Positions 49,659 through 58,722 of a stretch of DNA of 64,000 nucleotides are shown piece after piece. The position numbers and the translations under genes are program-made. The notes under the pieces are model-generated. The model was not told where the DNA came from. It worked only from the letters and a program-made list of their open reading frames with translations, and searched no databases. Every line of letters starts with the position of its first letter. Within the stretch, counting starts at the first letter, position 1. Source of the stretch: Spirochaetales bacterium (GTDB lineage: Bacteria; Spirochaetota; Spirochaetia; SZUA-6; DRHE01); contig JAUVWI010000001.1 of NCBI GenBank assembly GCA_030604195.1, positions 1-64,000 of the forward strand, written 5' to 3'.

Positions 49659-51398
49659 ATGAAAATATCAGGAGCCGAACTATTGGTAAAAGCCCTTCGC
49701 CGGGAAAAAGTCGATATATTATTCGGCTTTCCCGGTGGGGTTGTGATTCCCCTGTTTGACGCTCTCTATGCAGAACCGCGAATTCACGTAGTGCTTACCC
49801 GCCACGAACAGGGTGCGGTGCATGCGGCAGATGGTTATGCCCGCTCAACCGGAAAAACCGGGGTCTGCATTGCTACCAGCGGTCCCGGAGCCACCAATAC
49901 AATCACCGGTCTGGCAACCGCTAATTTCGACTCGGTGCCTTTAGTCTGCTTCACAGGACAGGTGCCCAGCAGTATGATCGGTAACGACGCTTTTCAGGAG
50001 GCTGATACAGTAGGCTTGTCCAGACCGGTAACCAAACATAATTACCTGGTAACTGACAGAAGGGATCTTTCCCGTATTATCAAAGAGGCCTTCACCCTGG
50101 CTTCAACCGGCAAGCCGGGTCCGGTATTAATAGATCTGCCCAAGGATATTTTTCTGGGGCTGGAGGAGTATGATTATCCTGATCAGGTCACTATCCGCGG
50201 CTATAACCCGGTAATTACGGGACATCCCGGGCAGATTAAAAAAGCAGCCGCAGCTCTGAGAAAGGCAAAGCAGCCGCTCTTCTATATCGGCGGCGGCATC
50301 AATATAGCCGGAGCCTCAGATATCTTTCGCCGGATTGTTGAGAAAACCGGAGTACCCACCGTAACATCCTTAATGGGCATCGGTGTCCTGCCGCGGAAGA
50401 ATAAAGAAAACCTGGGGATGCTCGGTATGCACGGCACCTATGTAGCCAACATGGCGGTTACCAACTGCGACCTGCTCTTTGCCATAGGCGCCCGCTTTGA
50501 CGACCGCGCCACTGGTGACCTTGCCAAGTTTGCCCCCCATGCCCGCATAATCCACATTGATATCGATCCTGCAGCAATTGCCCGCAATGTACCGGTTGAA
50601 ATTCCAATAGTAGGCGATGCTGATAATATTCTGAAGAGTTTATATCCCCATTTAAAAGCTGTTGATATAAAAAACTGGCTTCGTCAGATAGAGGATTGGA
50701 AAATTGAGCATCCCCTGGATAGCGACCATGAGGGCAAACGGCTGACCCCACAGGGCGTAATCCAGGCAATTAACCGGGTATTTCCTGAAGCGATTATAAC
50801 CACGGAAGTCGGGCAAAACCAGATGTGGGCTGCTCTATACTATGATTTCAAGCACCCCCGAACCTTCCTCACATCAGGTGGACTGGGCACTATGGGATAT
50901 GGTTTCCCGGCGGCCATCGGCGCTCAAATAGGGAACCGGAACAAGAAGGTAATCGACATAGCCGGAGACGGCTCCATCCAGATGAATATCCAGGAATTGG
51001 CCACCGCGGTTATTGAAGAGCTGCCCGTTATAGTTGCAATACTGAACAACAGCTACCTGGGTATGGTGCGCCAGTGGCAGGAACTCTTCTGTGATGGGCG
51101 CTATTCCTCCACCTGCCTCGGCCAACCGAATGACTACCCGGATAACTACGATGAACCGGGAAAGGATTGTCCCGCCTATATACCTGATTTTGTTAAACTC
51201 GCCGAAGCCTATAATGCCATCGGCCTGCGGGTTAAAAACCGCAGTGAAGTAATCCCCGCCCTGGAAGAGGCGGCAAAATCTACTAAAAAGCCGGTATTTA
51301 TCGATTTCCTTATTGAAAAGGAGGCCAATGTATGGCCCATGGTACCCCCGGGAGCGGGAATAAATGAGATGATTTTCAGCAAGGAGGATCTTAAATGA
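49659..51398 (+). CDS. ilvB: Acetolactate synthase, large subunit
   Basis: A 579-residue thiamine-diphosphate enzyme condensing two pyruvates (valine/leucine) or pyruvate and 2-oxobutyrate (isoleucine). GFPGGVVIPLFDAL, RHEQGAVHAADGYARSTGKTGVCIATSGPGATN, and the C-terminal metal site IAGDGSIQMNIQELATA with NNS. Its length is as usual. An AAGGAG site precedes the ATG. First structural gene after the attenuator; the stop overlaps ilvN's start (ATGA). Confidence 0.96.
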   Translation: MKISGAELLVKALRREKVDILFGFPGGVVIPLFDALYAEPRIHVVLTRHEQGAVHAADGYARSTGKTGVCIATSGPGATNTITGLATANFDSVPLVCFTGQVPSSMIGNDAFQEADTVGLSRPVTKHNYLVTDRRDLSRIIKEAFTLASTGKPGPVLIDLPKDIFLGLEEYDYPDQVTIRGYNPVITGHPGQIKKAAAALRKAKQPLFYIGGGINIAGASDIFRRIVEKTGVPTVTSLMGIGVLPRKNKENLGMLGMHGTYVANMAVTNCDLLFAIGARFDDRATGDLAKFAPHARIIHIDIDPAAIARNVPVEIPIVGDADNILKSLYPHLKAVDIKNWLRQIEDWKIEHPLDSDHEGKRLTPQGVIQAINRVFPEAIITTEVGQNQMWAALYYDFKHPRTFLTSGGLGTMGYGFPAAIGAQIGNRNKKVIDIAGDGSIQMNIQELATAVIEELPVIVAILNNSYLGMVRQWQELFCDGRYSSTCLGQPNDYPDNYDEPGKDCPAYIPDFVKLAEAYNAIGLRVKNRSEVIPALEEAAKSTKKPVFIDFLIEKEANVWPMVPPGAGINEMIFSKEDLK

Positions 51399-51895
51399 CC
51401 CATGTATTTTCTCTTTTAGTAGAGAACCATCAAGGCGTCTTATCCAGGATAGCCGGTTTATTTTCAGGAAGGGGCTACAATCTGGACAGTATTACGGCCG
51501 GACCCACAATGGATCCCTCAATTACCAGGATTACCCTGGTCAGCCAGGGGGATGACAATATCATCACCCAGATTAAAAAACAGCTTAATAAATTGATTGA
51601 TGTTATTAAGATCACTGACCTGACATATCTATCTTCTCTCCACCGGGAGCTTGCTCTTATTAAGTTAAAGGCGAATCCCCGGCAAAGAGGAGAGATATTC
51701 CAGGTGGCTGACGTATTCCGCGCCAAAGTCATGGATGTTGGCTGTGAAACCATGATACTCGAGCTAAGCGGATCGTCGGAAAAGATAGACGATTTTGCCG
51801 CCATACTGCAGCCTTATAATGTTCTGGAGATCGCCCGCAGCGGCTTAATCTCTTTAGAGCGTGGTAAAAAATCAGGAAAGAATGGAGGGAAATAA
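51395..51895 (+). CDS. ilvN: Acetolactate synthase, small regulatory subunit
   Basis: A 166-residue regulatory subunit. The N-terminal ACT domain begins THVFSLLVENHQGVLSRIAGLFSGRGYNLDSITAGPT, the region of valine binding. The C-terminal half has IFRAKVMDVG-like and MILELSGSSEKIDDFAAIL segments. It activates IlvB and gives feedback inhibition. Overlaps ilvB by 4 nt. Confidence 0.95.
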   Translation: MTHVFSLLVENHQGVLSRIAGLFSGRGYNLDSITAGPTMDPSITRITLVSQGDDNIITQIKKQLNKLIDVIKITDLTYLSSLHRELALIKLKANPRQRGEIFQVADVFRAKVMDVGCETMILELSGSSEKIDDFAAILQPYNVLEIARSGLISLERGKKSGKNGGK

Positions 51896-51897
51896 TT

Positions 51898-53409
51898 ATG
51901 GAAAAAATTACTGTTCTTGATACAACCTTAAGGGACGGTGAACAGTCCCCCGGAGCTTCAATGTCCATTGAAGGCAAGTACGAGATTGCCGTGCAGCTGG
52001 CCCGTATGGGGGTTGACGTTATTGAAGCCGGGTTTCCCGTGTCCTCACCTCATCAGTTCCAGGCCTGTGAGCTGATCTCGCAAAAGGTCAAGGGCGTGAC
52101 TATTGCCGCCCTGGCCAGGTGTGTTGAAAAGGATATCGATGACGCATACCAGTCCACCCGGAATGCGGAGAACCAACGTTTGCATACCTTTATCGCCACT
52201 TCGCCGATACACATGAAGTACAAACTGCAGATGGAGCCCGATGATGTTATAGATATGGCTGTAAAAGCGGTCAAGTATGCCCGTAACCTGGCTCCCGAAG
52301 TGGAATTTTCTCCGGAAGACGGCACCAGAAGCGAGCTTGCTTTTCTCTGCCGCATACTGGAAAAGGTAATCGATGCGGGCGCCACTATTCTCAATATTCC
52401 GGATACGGTAGGCTATGCCATTCCTGATGAATTCGGCGCTCTTATTAAGGCCATAAGAGAGGGTGTTCCCAATATTGATAAAGCCGTAATCTCTGTACAT
52501 TGCCATAATGACCTGGGGGTAGCGCTTGCCAATTCACTGGCCGCTATTCAGGCGGGAGCCCGCCAGGTAGAGGTTACAATTAACGGCATCGGTGAAAGGG
52601 CCGGAAATGCGGCGTTAGAAGAGCTGGTTATGGCGCTGTCTGTGCGCAACGATTTCCTCCCCTATACCACCGGTATCGACAGCACGCAGATATACAACAC
52701 CTCTCGTTTACTTTCCAATATAATTGCCTTCCCCATTCCCAGAAACAAACCGATTATCGGGGATAACGCCTTTGCCCATGAAGCCGGCATCCATCAGGAC
52801 GGCGTACTTAAACATAGAAGCACTTATGAAATTATGACTCCCGAGGCAGTGGGACGGGATTCAAATAAACTCGTGTTAGGCAGGCATTCAGGTATGCATG
52901 GTTTCAGCAAGCGGCTCACTGAACTGGGACTGACCCTGGATAAGGATGATCTTAAGAAAGCATATCAGCGCTTTCTACAGATTGCCGACCGCAAGAAAGA
53001 GGTCTTTGATGAGGATCTTTTTGTAATTGTAAGTGATGAACTGGGACACGAATCTCAAACCTATATACTGGATTACTTTAACATCCAGTCAGGCAACTTA
53101 TCAGTGCCCACAGCCACTGTGCGCATTAAAAAAGCAGAAAAATTATTTGAAGAAGCAGCTACCGGGGATGGCCCGGTCGATGCCATCTTCAATGCCATTG
53201 ACCGCGCCGTGGGAATTAAAACAACGCTGCTGGAATATACAGTCCAGGCTGTGACCCCGGGCCGCGGAGCCCTGGGCGAGGTGGCGGTTACTCTGAAGAT
53301 TGATGAAAAAAAGATAATCGGCCGCGGCTCCTCCACTGATATCCTGGAGGCCAGCGCAAAAGCCTATGTGAGTGCCCTGAACCGGTATAAGGCGGTGGCT
53401 AATGTCTGA
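51898..53409 (+). CDS. leuA: 2-isopropylmalate synthase
   Basis: A 503-residue enzyme forming 2-isopropylmalate from acetyl-CoA and 2-oxoisovalerate, the first step of leucine synthesis. N-terminal LDTTLRDGEQSPGASMS, the metal motif VISVHCHNDLGVALANSLAAI, GIGERAGNAALEELVMAL, and HEAGIHQDGVLKHRSTYEIMTPE. The C-terminal regulatory domain (about 390-500) would bind leucine. A GGAGG site lies between ilvN and it. The stop overlaps leuC by 8 nt. Confidence 0.96.
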   Translation: MEKITVLDTTLRDGEQSPGASMSIEGKYEIAVQLARMGVDVIEAGFPVSSPHQFQACELISQKVKGVTIAALARCVEKDIDDAYQSTRNAENQRLHTFIATSPIHMKYKLQMEPDDVIDMAVKAVKYARNLAPEVEFSPEDGTRSELAFLCRILEKVIDAGATILNIPDTVGYAIPDEFGALIKAIREGVPNIDKAVISVHCHNDLGVALANSLAAIQAGARQVEVTINGIGERAGNAALEELVMALSVRNDFLPYTTGIDSTQIYNTSRLLSNIIAFPIPRNKPIIGDNAFAHEAGIHQDGVLKHRSTYEIMTPEAVGRDSNKLVLGRHSGMHGFSKRLTELGLTLDKDDLKKAYQRFLQIADRKKEVFDEDLFVIVSDELGHESQTYILDYFNIQSGNLSVPTATVRIKKAEKLFEEAATGDGPVDAIFNAIDRAVGIKTTLLEYTVQAVTPGRGALGEVAVTLKIDEKKIIGRGSSTDILEASAKAYVSALNRYKAVANV

Positions 53410-54709
53410 AAATAGCCGGGGCATGACCCTTACTGAAAAAATACTGGCAGCAAAAGCCCGAGTTGAAAGGGTAATCCCGGGCGATTTTGTTGAGCTGGAG
53501 CCCGACCTGGGGCTCGGTAATGATATCACCGCACCCATGGCAATTGCCGAATTCCGCAAAGCCGGCGGCGCCAGGGTCAAGTACCCGGAAAGGGTCTACC
53601 TGGTGCCCGATCACTTTACCCCGAATAAAGATATTCTCTCTGCCGAGCAGGTGAAAATCTTGCGTGAATTTGCCGGTGAGCAGCCTGGTGTGCATTTTTT
53701 TGAACAGGGAGAGGTAGGAGTGGAACACGCCCTGCTCCCCGAAATCGGGGTTGTACGTCCGGGAATGCTGATTATCGGCGCGGATTCCCATACCTGCACT
53801 TACGGCGCTCTGGGCGCTTTCGCCACCGGTGTAGGTTCCACTGATCTGGCCGGCTTCTTCTTAACAGGCAAAGCCTGGTTCAAAATACCGGCCTCAATAA
53901 AGGTTGTTTTTAAAGGCAAGCCCGATCCCTGGACCACCGGCAAAGACCTTATCCTTTACCTGATCGGCAAACTTTCCGTATCAGGAGCAACCTACAAAGC
54001 TATAGAGTTCAGCGGTCCGGCTATTGATGATCTCTCAGTGGAAGGCCGCCTGACCATGGCCAACATGGCAATAGAGGCCGGGGCCAAAAATGGAATATTC
54101 TCAGCCGATCAAAAGGTAAAAGACTTTCTTAAGGATACTCCGGCAGGCAATAATCCTGATTTCGAAATACTGAAGGCCGATGAAGATGCTCGCTATGAGC
54201 GCGTTATAGAGCTCGATGTGGATGGATTGCCACCCCAGATTGCTTTGCCCAATCTGCCGGAGAATACCCGCAGCGTTGAAGAGGCCCAAGGCATCTCTAT
54301 TGACCAGGTAGTAATCGGCAGCTGTACGAATGGGCGGATCGAAGACCTGCGGGAAGCGGCAAAGGTAATGAAGGGAAAGAAAATCGGTAAAGGTGTTCGC
54401 TGTATAATACTTCCGGCAACAGTCAAGATCTACCGGCAGGCAATGGATGAGGGTCTATTCACCATCTTCCTTGATGCAGGCGCGGTTATCTCACCACCGA
54501 CCTGTGGTCCCTGCCTGGGCGGCCACATGGGTATATTGGCAGCCGGCGAGCGCTGCGTTGCCACTACCAACAGGAATTTTGTCGGCAGAATGGGCCACCG
54601 GGAGAGTGAAGTTTACCTGGCTTCACCGGCCACAGCTGCGGCAACCGCAGTAACCGGCGTCATTACCACTCCCCGGGCGGTTATAGATGGAAATGAAAGG
54701 AGCAATTAG
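53402..54709 (+). CDS. leuC: 3-isopropylmalate dehydratase, large subunit
   Basis: A 435-residue iron-sulfur aconitase-family subunit. Segments: TLTEKILAAKARVERVIPGDFVELEPDLGLGNDITAPMAIAEF, IGADSHTCTYGALGAFATGVGSTD (first Fe-S Cys in the GADSHTCTYG), and VIGSCTNGRIEDLREAA and SPPTCGPCLGGHMGILAAGE for the other ligands. Archaeal-like short form. The ATG overlaps leuA. A second start at MTLTEK (53423) is possible. Also used for citramalate to 3-methylmalate in this pathway. Confidence 0.95.
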   Translation: MSENSRGMTLTEKILAAKARVERVIPGDFVELEPDLGLGNDITAPMAIAEFRKAGGARVKYPERVYLVPDHFTPNKDILSAEQVKILREFAGEQPGVHFFEQGEVGVEHALLPEIGVVRPGMLIIGADSHTCTYGALGAFATGVGSTDLAGFFLTGKAWFKIPASIKVVFKGKPDPWTTGKDLILYLIGKLSVSGATYKAIEFSGPAIDDLSVEGRLTMANMAIEAGAKNGIFSADQKVKDFLKDTPAGNNPDFEILKADEDARYERVIELDVDGLPPQIALPNLPENTRSVEEAQGISIDQVVIGSCTNGRIEDLREAAKVMKGKKIGKGVRCIILPATVKIYRQAMDEGLFTIFLDAGAVISPPTCGPCLGGHMGILAAGERCVATTNRNFVGRMGHRESEVYLASPATAAATAVTGVITTPRAVIDGNERSN

Positions 54710-55192
54710 GTGATCTATCAAGGCAGAGTATATATTTTCGGTAATGACATTAACACCGATGAAATTATTCCGGCGCGCTACCTCAATACCTCCGATCCGA
54801 AAGTTTTGGCTAAATACTGTATGGAGGACGCCAGGCCCGGTTTCGCGCAAAATGTGGAGCCCGGTAGTATTATGGTGGCGGGCAACAACTTCGGCTGCGG
54901 CTCTTCACGTGAGCACGCCCCCATTTCCATAAAAGAGGCGGGCATTGCCTGTGTGGCAGCCGCTTCCTTTGCCCGTATATTCTTTAGAAATGCCATAAAT
55001 ATCGGGCTGCCCATAGTTGAGTGTCCCGGTCTGGTTAACCGTGTTAAGGAGGGTGAAAAGCTTAAGATAAACCTGGAAGAAGGGGCGATTACCCTGCCAT
55101 CCGGAGAAATAATAACCATCTCTCCTTTTCCGCCATTCATGCAGGCAATTATTTCACAGGGGGGCTGGCTCTCCTATCTGAGTGCGAGGTAA
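54710..55192 (+). CDS. leuD: 3-isopropylmalate dehydratase, small subunit
   Basis: A 160-residue LeuD starting with GTG directly after the leuC stop. VYIFGNDINTDEIIPARYLNT, the small-subunit swivel motif MVAGNNFGCGSSREHAPISIKEAG and FRNAINIGLPIVECP. With LeuC it isomerises isopropylmalate and probably the CimA product. Short archaeal/spirochaete-type length. cimA follows after 3 nt. Confidence 0.95.
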   Translation: MIYQGRVYIFGNDINTDEIIPARYLNTSDPKVLAKYCMEDARPGFAQNVEPGSIMVAGNNFGCGSSREHAPISIKEAGIACVAAASFARIFFRNAINIGLPIVECPGLVNRVKEGEKLKINLEEGAITLPSGEIITISPFPPFMQAIISQGGWLSYLSAR

Positions 55193-55195
55193 ATA

Positions 55196-56794
55196 ATGAA
55201 AGAAATAATAATCTACGATACTACCCTGCGGGATGGTATGCAGGGAACGGGAATTAATTTTACCCTGGCAGATAAATTGCAGATTGCCAGAGAGCTTGAT
55301 GAACTTGGAATCGACTATATTGAGGGGGGGTTCCCCCTGGCTAATAAAAAAGAGGCTGAGTTCTTTGATCGTTTAAAGCAGGAGAGTTTCAAACACGCCA
55401 AAATTACGGCTTTCGGCTCAACGCGACAGCCCAATATAAAGGCGGAGAATGATCCCAATATTGATGCCCTGCTGCAGGCGGAAACACCTGCTGTTACTGT
55501 GGTAGGCAAGAGCTGGAAGGCTCATGTGGAATTGGTTCTGCACACCTCTCTTCAGGAAAACCTCAATATGATCTATGACTCCATTACCACCTTAAGCAAA
55601 GCAGGCCGGGAGGTAATCTTCGACCTGGAACACTTCTTTGACGGTTATAAAGATGACCCTGAATATGCTATCCAGGTCCTGAAAGCCGGAACTGAAGCCG
55701 GCGCCACCGTTTTAGTGCTCTGCGATACCAATGGCGGCACCCTTCCCGGTGAAGTAACCGCCATAATGGCTGACTTAAGCAAAGAGAAGCTTAAGCCCCT
55801 GGGCGCTCACTTTCACAATGACTGCGGCACCGCCGTTGCCAACAGCCTGGCAGCCATCCATGCCGGCGCCATTCATGTTCAGGGCACGGTTAACGGCTGG
55901 GGTGAACGCGCAGGCAATGCCAACCTCTGTGTACTCATACCCAATCTCTGCCTCAAATTGAAGAGAGAGGCTCATGTGTGCGCCCAGTTGAAACATCTGA
56001 CAGCTCTGTCACGCTTCATGTTTGAAAAGGCAAATATCATACCGGATAAACGCCAGCCCTATGTAGGCAAAGCCGCGTTCAGCCATAAAGCTGGACAGCA
56101 TGCCGATGTTCTATCCAAGGCCGCATATCTAATGGAACATATTCCCAGTGAAACCGTTGGTAATGAGCGAAGGATACTGCTCTCTGAGCTTGCGGGAAAA
56201 TCCACCATTGTCAAGAAGCTGTCCAAATATGGGGACTTCGACAAATCATCCAGCGAAGTCAAAAAATTGGTAAAAGAGCTTAAACATCTTGAAGAGCAAG
56301 GTTATGAATATGAAGCGGCTGAAGCCTCCTTTGACCTGATTATCCGCAGGACCCTTAACCGTTACACACCGCTGCTGGAGCTGCAGAACTACCACCTGGA
56401 GTCCTTTAAGAGCGGCTCATCACCGGCAAAAACGGTGAGCAAACTATTTCTAAAGATTACCGGAGCTGACGGCACCCCGATTAACAAAGAGGTAATGGGC
56501 GCCGCAGTGGGTCTGGGACCTGTTGAAGCCCTGGACGGCTCGCTGCGGGATGCACTGTCACCCCACCACCCCTTTCTTTCGCACATAAAGCTTTCAGACT
56601 ATGCGGTAAGGGTGCTCGATCCGGAGAGAGCCGCAGCAGCCAGGGTCAGGGTCTTTATTACCAGCTTTGACGGGCAGAGAAGCTGGGGTACAGTCGGTGT
56701 TTCAGAGAATATTGTTGAAGCATCGTGGCAGGCCTTAGTAGACAGCATAGAGTATTATTTCAACAACTATGTTCTGCAGAATGGGATCAGTTAA
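55196..56794 (+). CDS. cimA: (R)-citramalate synthase
   Basis: A 532-residue DRE-TIM acyltransferase: acetyl-CoA plus pyruvate to (R)-citramalate, the threonine-independent route to 2-oxobutyrate and isoleucine. IIYDTTLRDGMQGTGINFTLADKLQIA, DYIEGGFPLANKKEAEFF, FDLEHFFDGYKDDPEYA, and HFHNDCGTAVANSLAAIHAGA with GERAGNANLCVLIPNL differ from LeuA (GINF, H-F-H-N-D-C) as expected for CimA. A C-terminal LeuA-like regulatory domain (about 400-530) is present. Last gene of the ilv-leu operon; a hairpin follows at 56835-56860. Confidence 0.93.
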   Translation: MKEIIIYDTTLRDGMQGTGINFTLADKLQIARELDELGIDYIEGGFPLANKKEAEFFDRLKQESFKHAKITAFGSTRQPNIKAENDPNIDALLQAETPAVTVVGKSWKAHVELVLHTSLQENLNMIYDSITTLSKAGREVIFDLEHFFDGYKDDPEYAIQVLKAGTEAGATVLVLCDTNGGTLPGEVTAIMADLSKEKLKPLGAHFHNDCGTAVANSLAAIHAGAIHVQGTVNGWGERAGNANLCVLIPNLCLKLKREAHVCAQLKHLTALSRFMFEKANIIPDKRQPYVGKAAFSHKAGQHADVLSKAAYLMEHIPSETVGNERRILLSELAGKSTIVKKLSKYGDFDKSSSEVKKLVKELKHLEEQGYEYEAAEASFDLIIRRTLNRYTPLLELQNYHLESFKSGSSPAKTVSKLFLKITGADGTPINKEVMGAAVGLGPVEALDGSLRDALSPHHPFLSHIKLSDYAVRVLDPERAAAARVRVFITSFDGQRSWGTVGVSENIVEASWQALVDSIEYYFNNYVLQNGIS

Positions 56795-56834
56795 GGCGAC
56801 AACGGCCTTGAGAAACACCAGCCGAAAAACAAAG

Positions 56835-56860
56835 AGGTGATTGTAGCTCTACAATCACCC
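56835..56860 (+). terminator. Hairpin after cimA
   Basis: GGTGATTGTAG/CTACAATCACC inverted repeat (56836-56846 with 56849-56859), 42 nt after the cimA stop. T-tail is weak (CCTTAAG), so termination efficiency is uncertain. Confidence 0.55.
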
Positions 56861-56891
56861 CTTAAGTCCTTTAGATTTCTACCTACCTCAA

Positions 56892-56963
56892 TAGCCCCTA
56901 GGGGAGTCGAACCCCTCTTTGAAGAATGAGAATCTCCCGTCCTAGCCGATAGACGAAGGGGCC
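56892..56963 (-). tRNA. tRNA-Glu (anticodon CTC)
   Basis: Cloverleaf with acceptor GGCCCCT/AGGGGCT, D-arm GTCTATCGGCTAGGAC, anticodon loop TTCTCAT between GGAGA and TCTTC, and T-arm GGGG-TTCGACT-CCCC. CCA not encoded. Distinct from the TTC gene at 12102. Confidence 0.93.
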
Positions 56964-56970
56964 GTGCTTT

Positions 56971-57042
56971 CTTCCCGGGGAGGACTTGAACCCCCACGAC
57001 AAGATCCAGAGTCTTGCGTGCTACCAATTACACAACCGGGAA
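56971..57042 (-). tRNA. tRNA-Gln (anticodon CTG)
   Basis: Acceptor TTCCCGG/CCGGGAA, anticodon loop CTCTGGA between CAAGA and TCTTG, T-arm GGGGG-TTCAAGT-CCTCC. Seven nt upstream of tRNA-Glu(CTC), in the same direction, so the two are likely cotranscribed. 57043-57159 contains no gene. Confidence 0.93.
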
Positions 57043-57159
57043 ATGCTTTATGGCCAGTAATCTACTAAAAGGAGCTGAAATTGTCAAGCCATCTGGAGAT
57101 TGCTTACTGGCACATGCCGACTTGCCAGGAAAGGTAGACTGATCAGGCGGATGTGTCAA

Positions 57160-58329
57160 TCAAGCTAAAAGCGGTAGAGTAATGGTGAAGGTGGTTCCTT
57201 TAAACTGTTCACTATGCACCAACAGGCTTCCCTGATGAGCGTCAACAATGCTCTTTACAATTGACATACCAAGACCGGTTCCGCCGCTGTCCGCATGCGA
57301 AAAGAATGGCTCAAAGATTTTTTCCTGAATACCCGGAGGCATTCCCACCCCGTTATCGCTTACCTTAATGACAAGGCATTGTTCCTTACGTTCGGCTTTT
57401 ATAGTAAAAACACCCCCCTTCAACATGGCTTTACGGGCATTATCCGCCAGGTTCAGAAAAACCCTGAACATACGATGATTATCCATTATCACCGGGCCGG
57501 AAAAAGCGATTTCAGTAACAATATCAATATTCCGGGCTTTAAAACTGTCAGTAATAGCCTTAACCAGGCGATCAAAAAACTCTTTTATATCAACAATAGC
57601 CATATTAAGCCGGATATCGCCGCGCGAGTAATCCAACAGCTCACTTACTAAATTATTCATCTGATCAGCCTGGTAAATAATGCGGTGAACATTTTTTTCC
57701 ACCAGCTCGCTGCTGCCGCTGTGCCGCAGGATCATCTCCGCCAGGGTACGCAGGACTGAAATCGGGTTTCTGATATCATGAAGAATAAGCGAAGCAAATT
57801 TGCCCAGGTTAGATAAACGCTCGATCCGCAGCAGTTCCTCCTGAGCCTCGTGCAGCTCTTTATTGGCCGCTTCCAGTTCCAGGTTGCGCTTTCTCAAGCC
57901 CTCTACAAATAAACTATTGCTGCGGCGGATCATAGAAGATACTGATCTCATAATTGAACGGGCTATTCCAGGATTCTCCTGGAATATCCGCTGAAAGTCA
58001 GGCTGATCTATATATGCCAGCCTGGAAAACTCTTTGGCAACCAAAGTTGCGCTTCTGGGAAGCTCATCAATCAAGGCCATCTCCCCAAAAAGATGGCCCC
58101 GGCCATGCACTGCAAGCAGATCCTTTTGCAGATCGCTATAATCCTTCCAGACTTCAACAGCGCCTTCAAGTACGATATAGAATTTATCGGCCGGGCTGCC
58201 CTCTTTAAATATTATCTCACCTTTCTGATAACAGATTTCGTGACATGTTTTTTTTATCTTATTAATATCCGAATCGCTTAAATCCTGGAAAAAGTAAACA
58301 CTCTTTAGGAATTGAAAAAGATCCTTCAT
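57160..58329 (-). CDS. Cyclic-nucleotide-binding histidine kinase
   Basis: A 389-residue soluble sensor. Residues about 15-130 are a CNB (Crp-like) domain (KGEIIFKEGSPADKFYIVLEGAVEVWKD, HLFGEMALIDELPRSATLVAKEFSRL). A coiled coil (about 140-175) leads to the dimerisation domain with the phospho-acceptor in LHDIRNPISVLRTLAEMIL, then an HATPase domain with NLADNARKAM, VKVSDNGVGMPPGIQEKIFEPFFSHADSGGTGLGMSIVKSI. No receiver or regulator gene is adjacent. It is 0 nt upstream of the bactofilin gene, which suggests a link to that scaffold. Confidence 0.9.
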   Translation of the reverse strand: MKDLFQFLKSVYFFQDLSDSDINKIKKTCHEICYQKGEIIFKEGSPADKFYIVLEGAVEVWKDYSDLQKDLLAVHGRGHLFGEMALIDELPRSATLVAKEFSRLAYIDQPDFQRIFQENPGIARSIMRSVSSMIRRSNSLFVEGLRKRNLELEAANKELHEAQEELLRIERLSNLGKFASLILHDIRNPISVLRTLAEMILRHSGSSELVEKNVHRIIYQADQMNNLVSELLDYSRGDIRLNMAIVDIKEFFDRLVKAITDSFKARNIDIVTEIAFSGPVIMDNHRMFRVFLNLADNARKAMLKGGVFTIKAERKEQCLVIKVSDNGVGMPPGIQEKIFEPFFSHADSGGTGLGMSIVKSIVDAHQGSLLVHSEQFKGTTFTITLPLLA

Positions 58330-58716
58330 TTAAGAATCGTCGGCTTTATAAAGCGCCTCAATATACTCTTTAGTGTTGTCAATCTGAACATGGCTGATGG
58401 TACAGCGTCCCTCCAGGACAACACCATCCTGAATAATCAACTCAGGGGTTTTGATATCGCCAAGTATCCGGGCCGTAGGCAGCAGAAGAATACGGCGGGA
58501 AGCGGCAATGTTTCCAATTACAACTCCCTCCACAACCACACTTGTGGCTTTAATTTCAGTTCGCACTCTGGCATTTGGACCGATCTGCAATTGATCTACT
58601 AACAAAATATTGCCTTCAAACTTGCCATCGATCCGCATGCTTCCCTTTACCAGGAAGCGTCCGTCAAAAAACGATTTTTCACCTATTGTCGAGTTGGCTT
58701 CAATATCAATCTGCAC
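58330..58716 (-). CDS. Bactofilin, copy 2
   Basis: A 128-residue bactofilin with central beta-helical repeats (GEKSFFDGRFLVKGSMRIDGKFEGNILLVDQLQIGPNARV, VVVEGVVIGNIAASRRILLLPTARILGDIKTPELIIQDG). Such proteins polymerise into nucleotide-free filaments. Between a coiled-coil gene (58723) and the histidine kinase (stop/start abutting at 58329/58330). It differs in ends from copy 1 at 21074, so the two probably have separate roles. Confidence 0.9.
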   Translation of the reverse strand: MQIDIEANSTIGEKSFFDGRFLVKGSMRIDGKFEGNILLVDQLQIGPNARVRTEIKATSVVVEGVVIGNIAASRRILLLPTARILGDIKTPELIIQDGVVLEGRCTISHVQIDNTKEYIEALYKADDS

Positions 58717-58722
58717 TCTATT

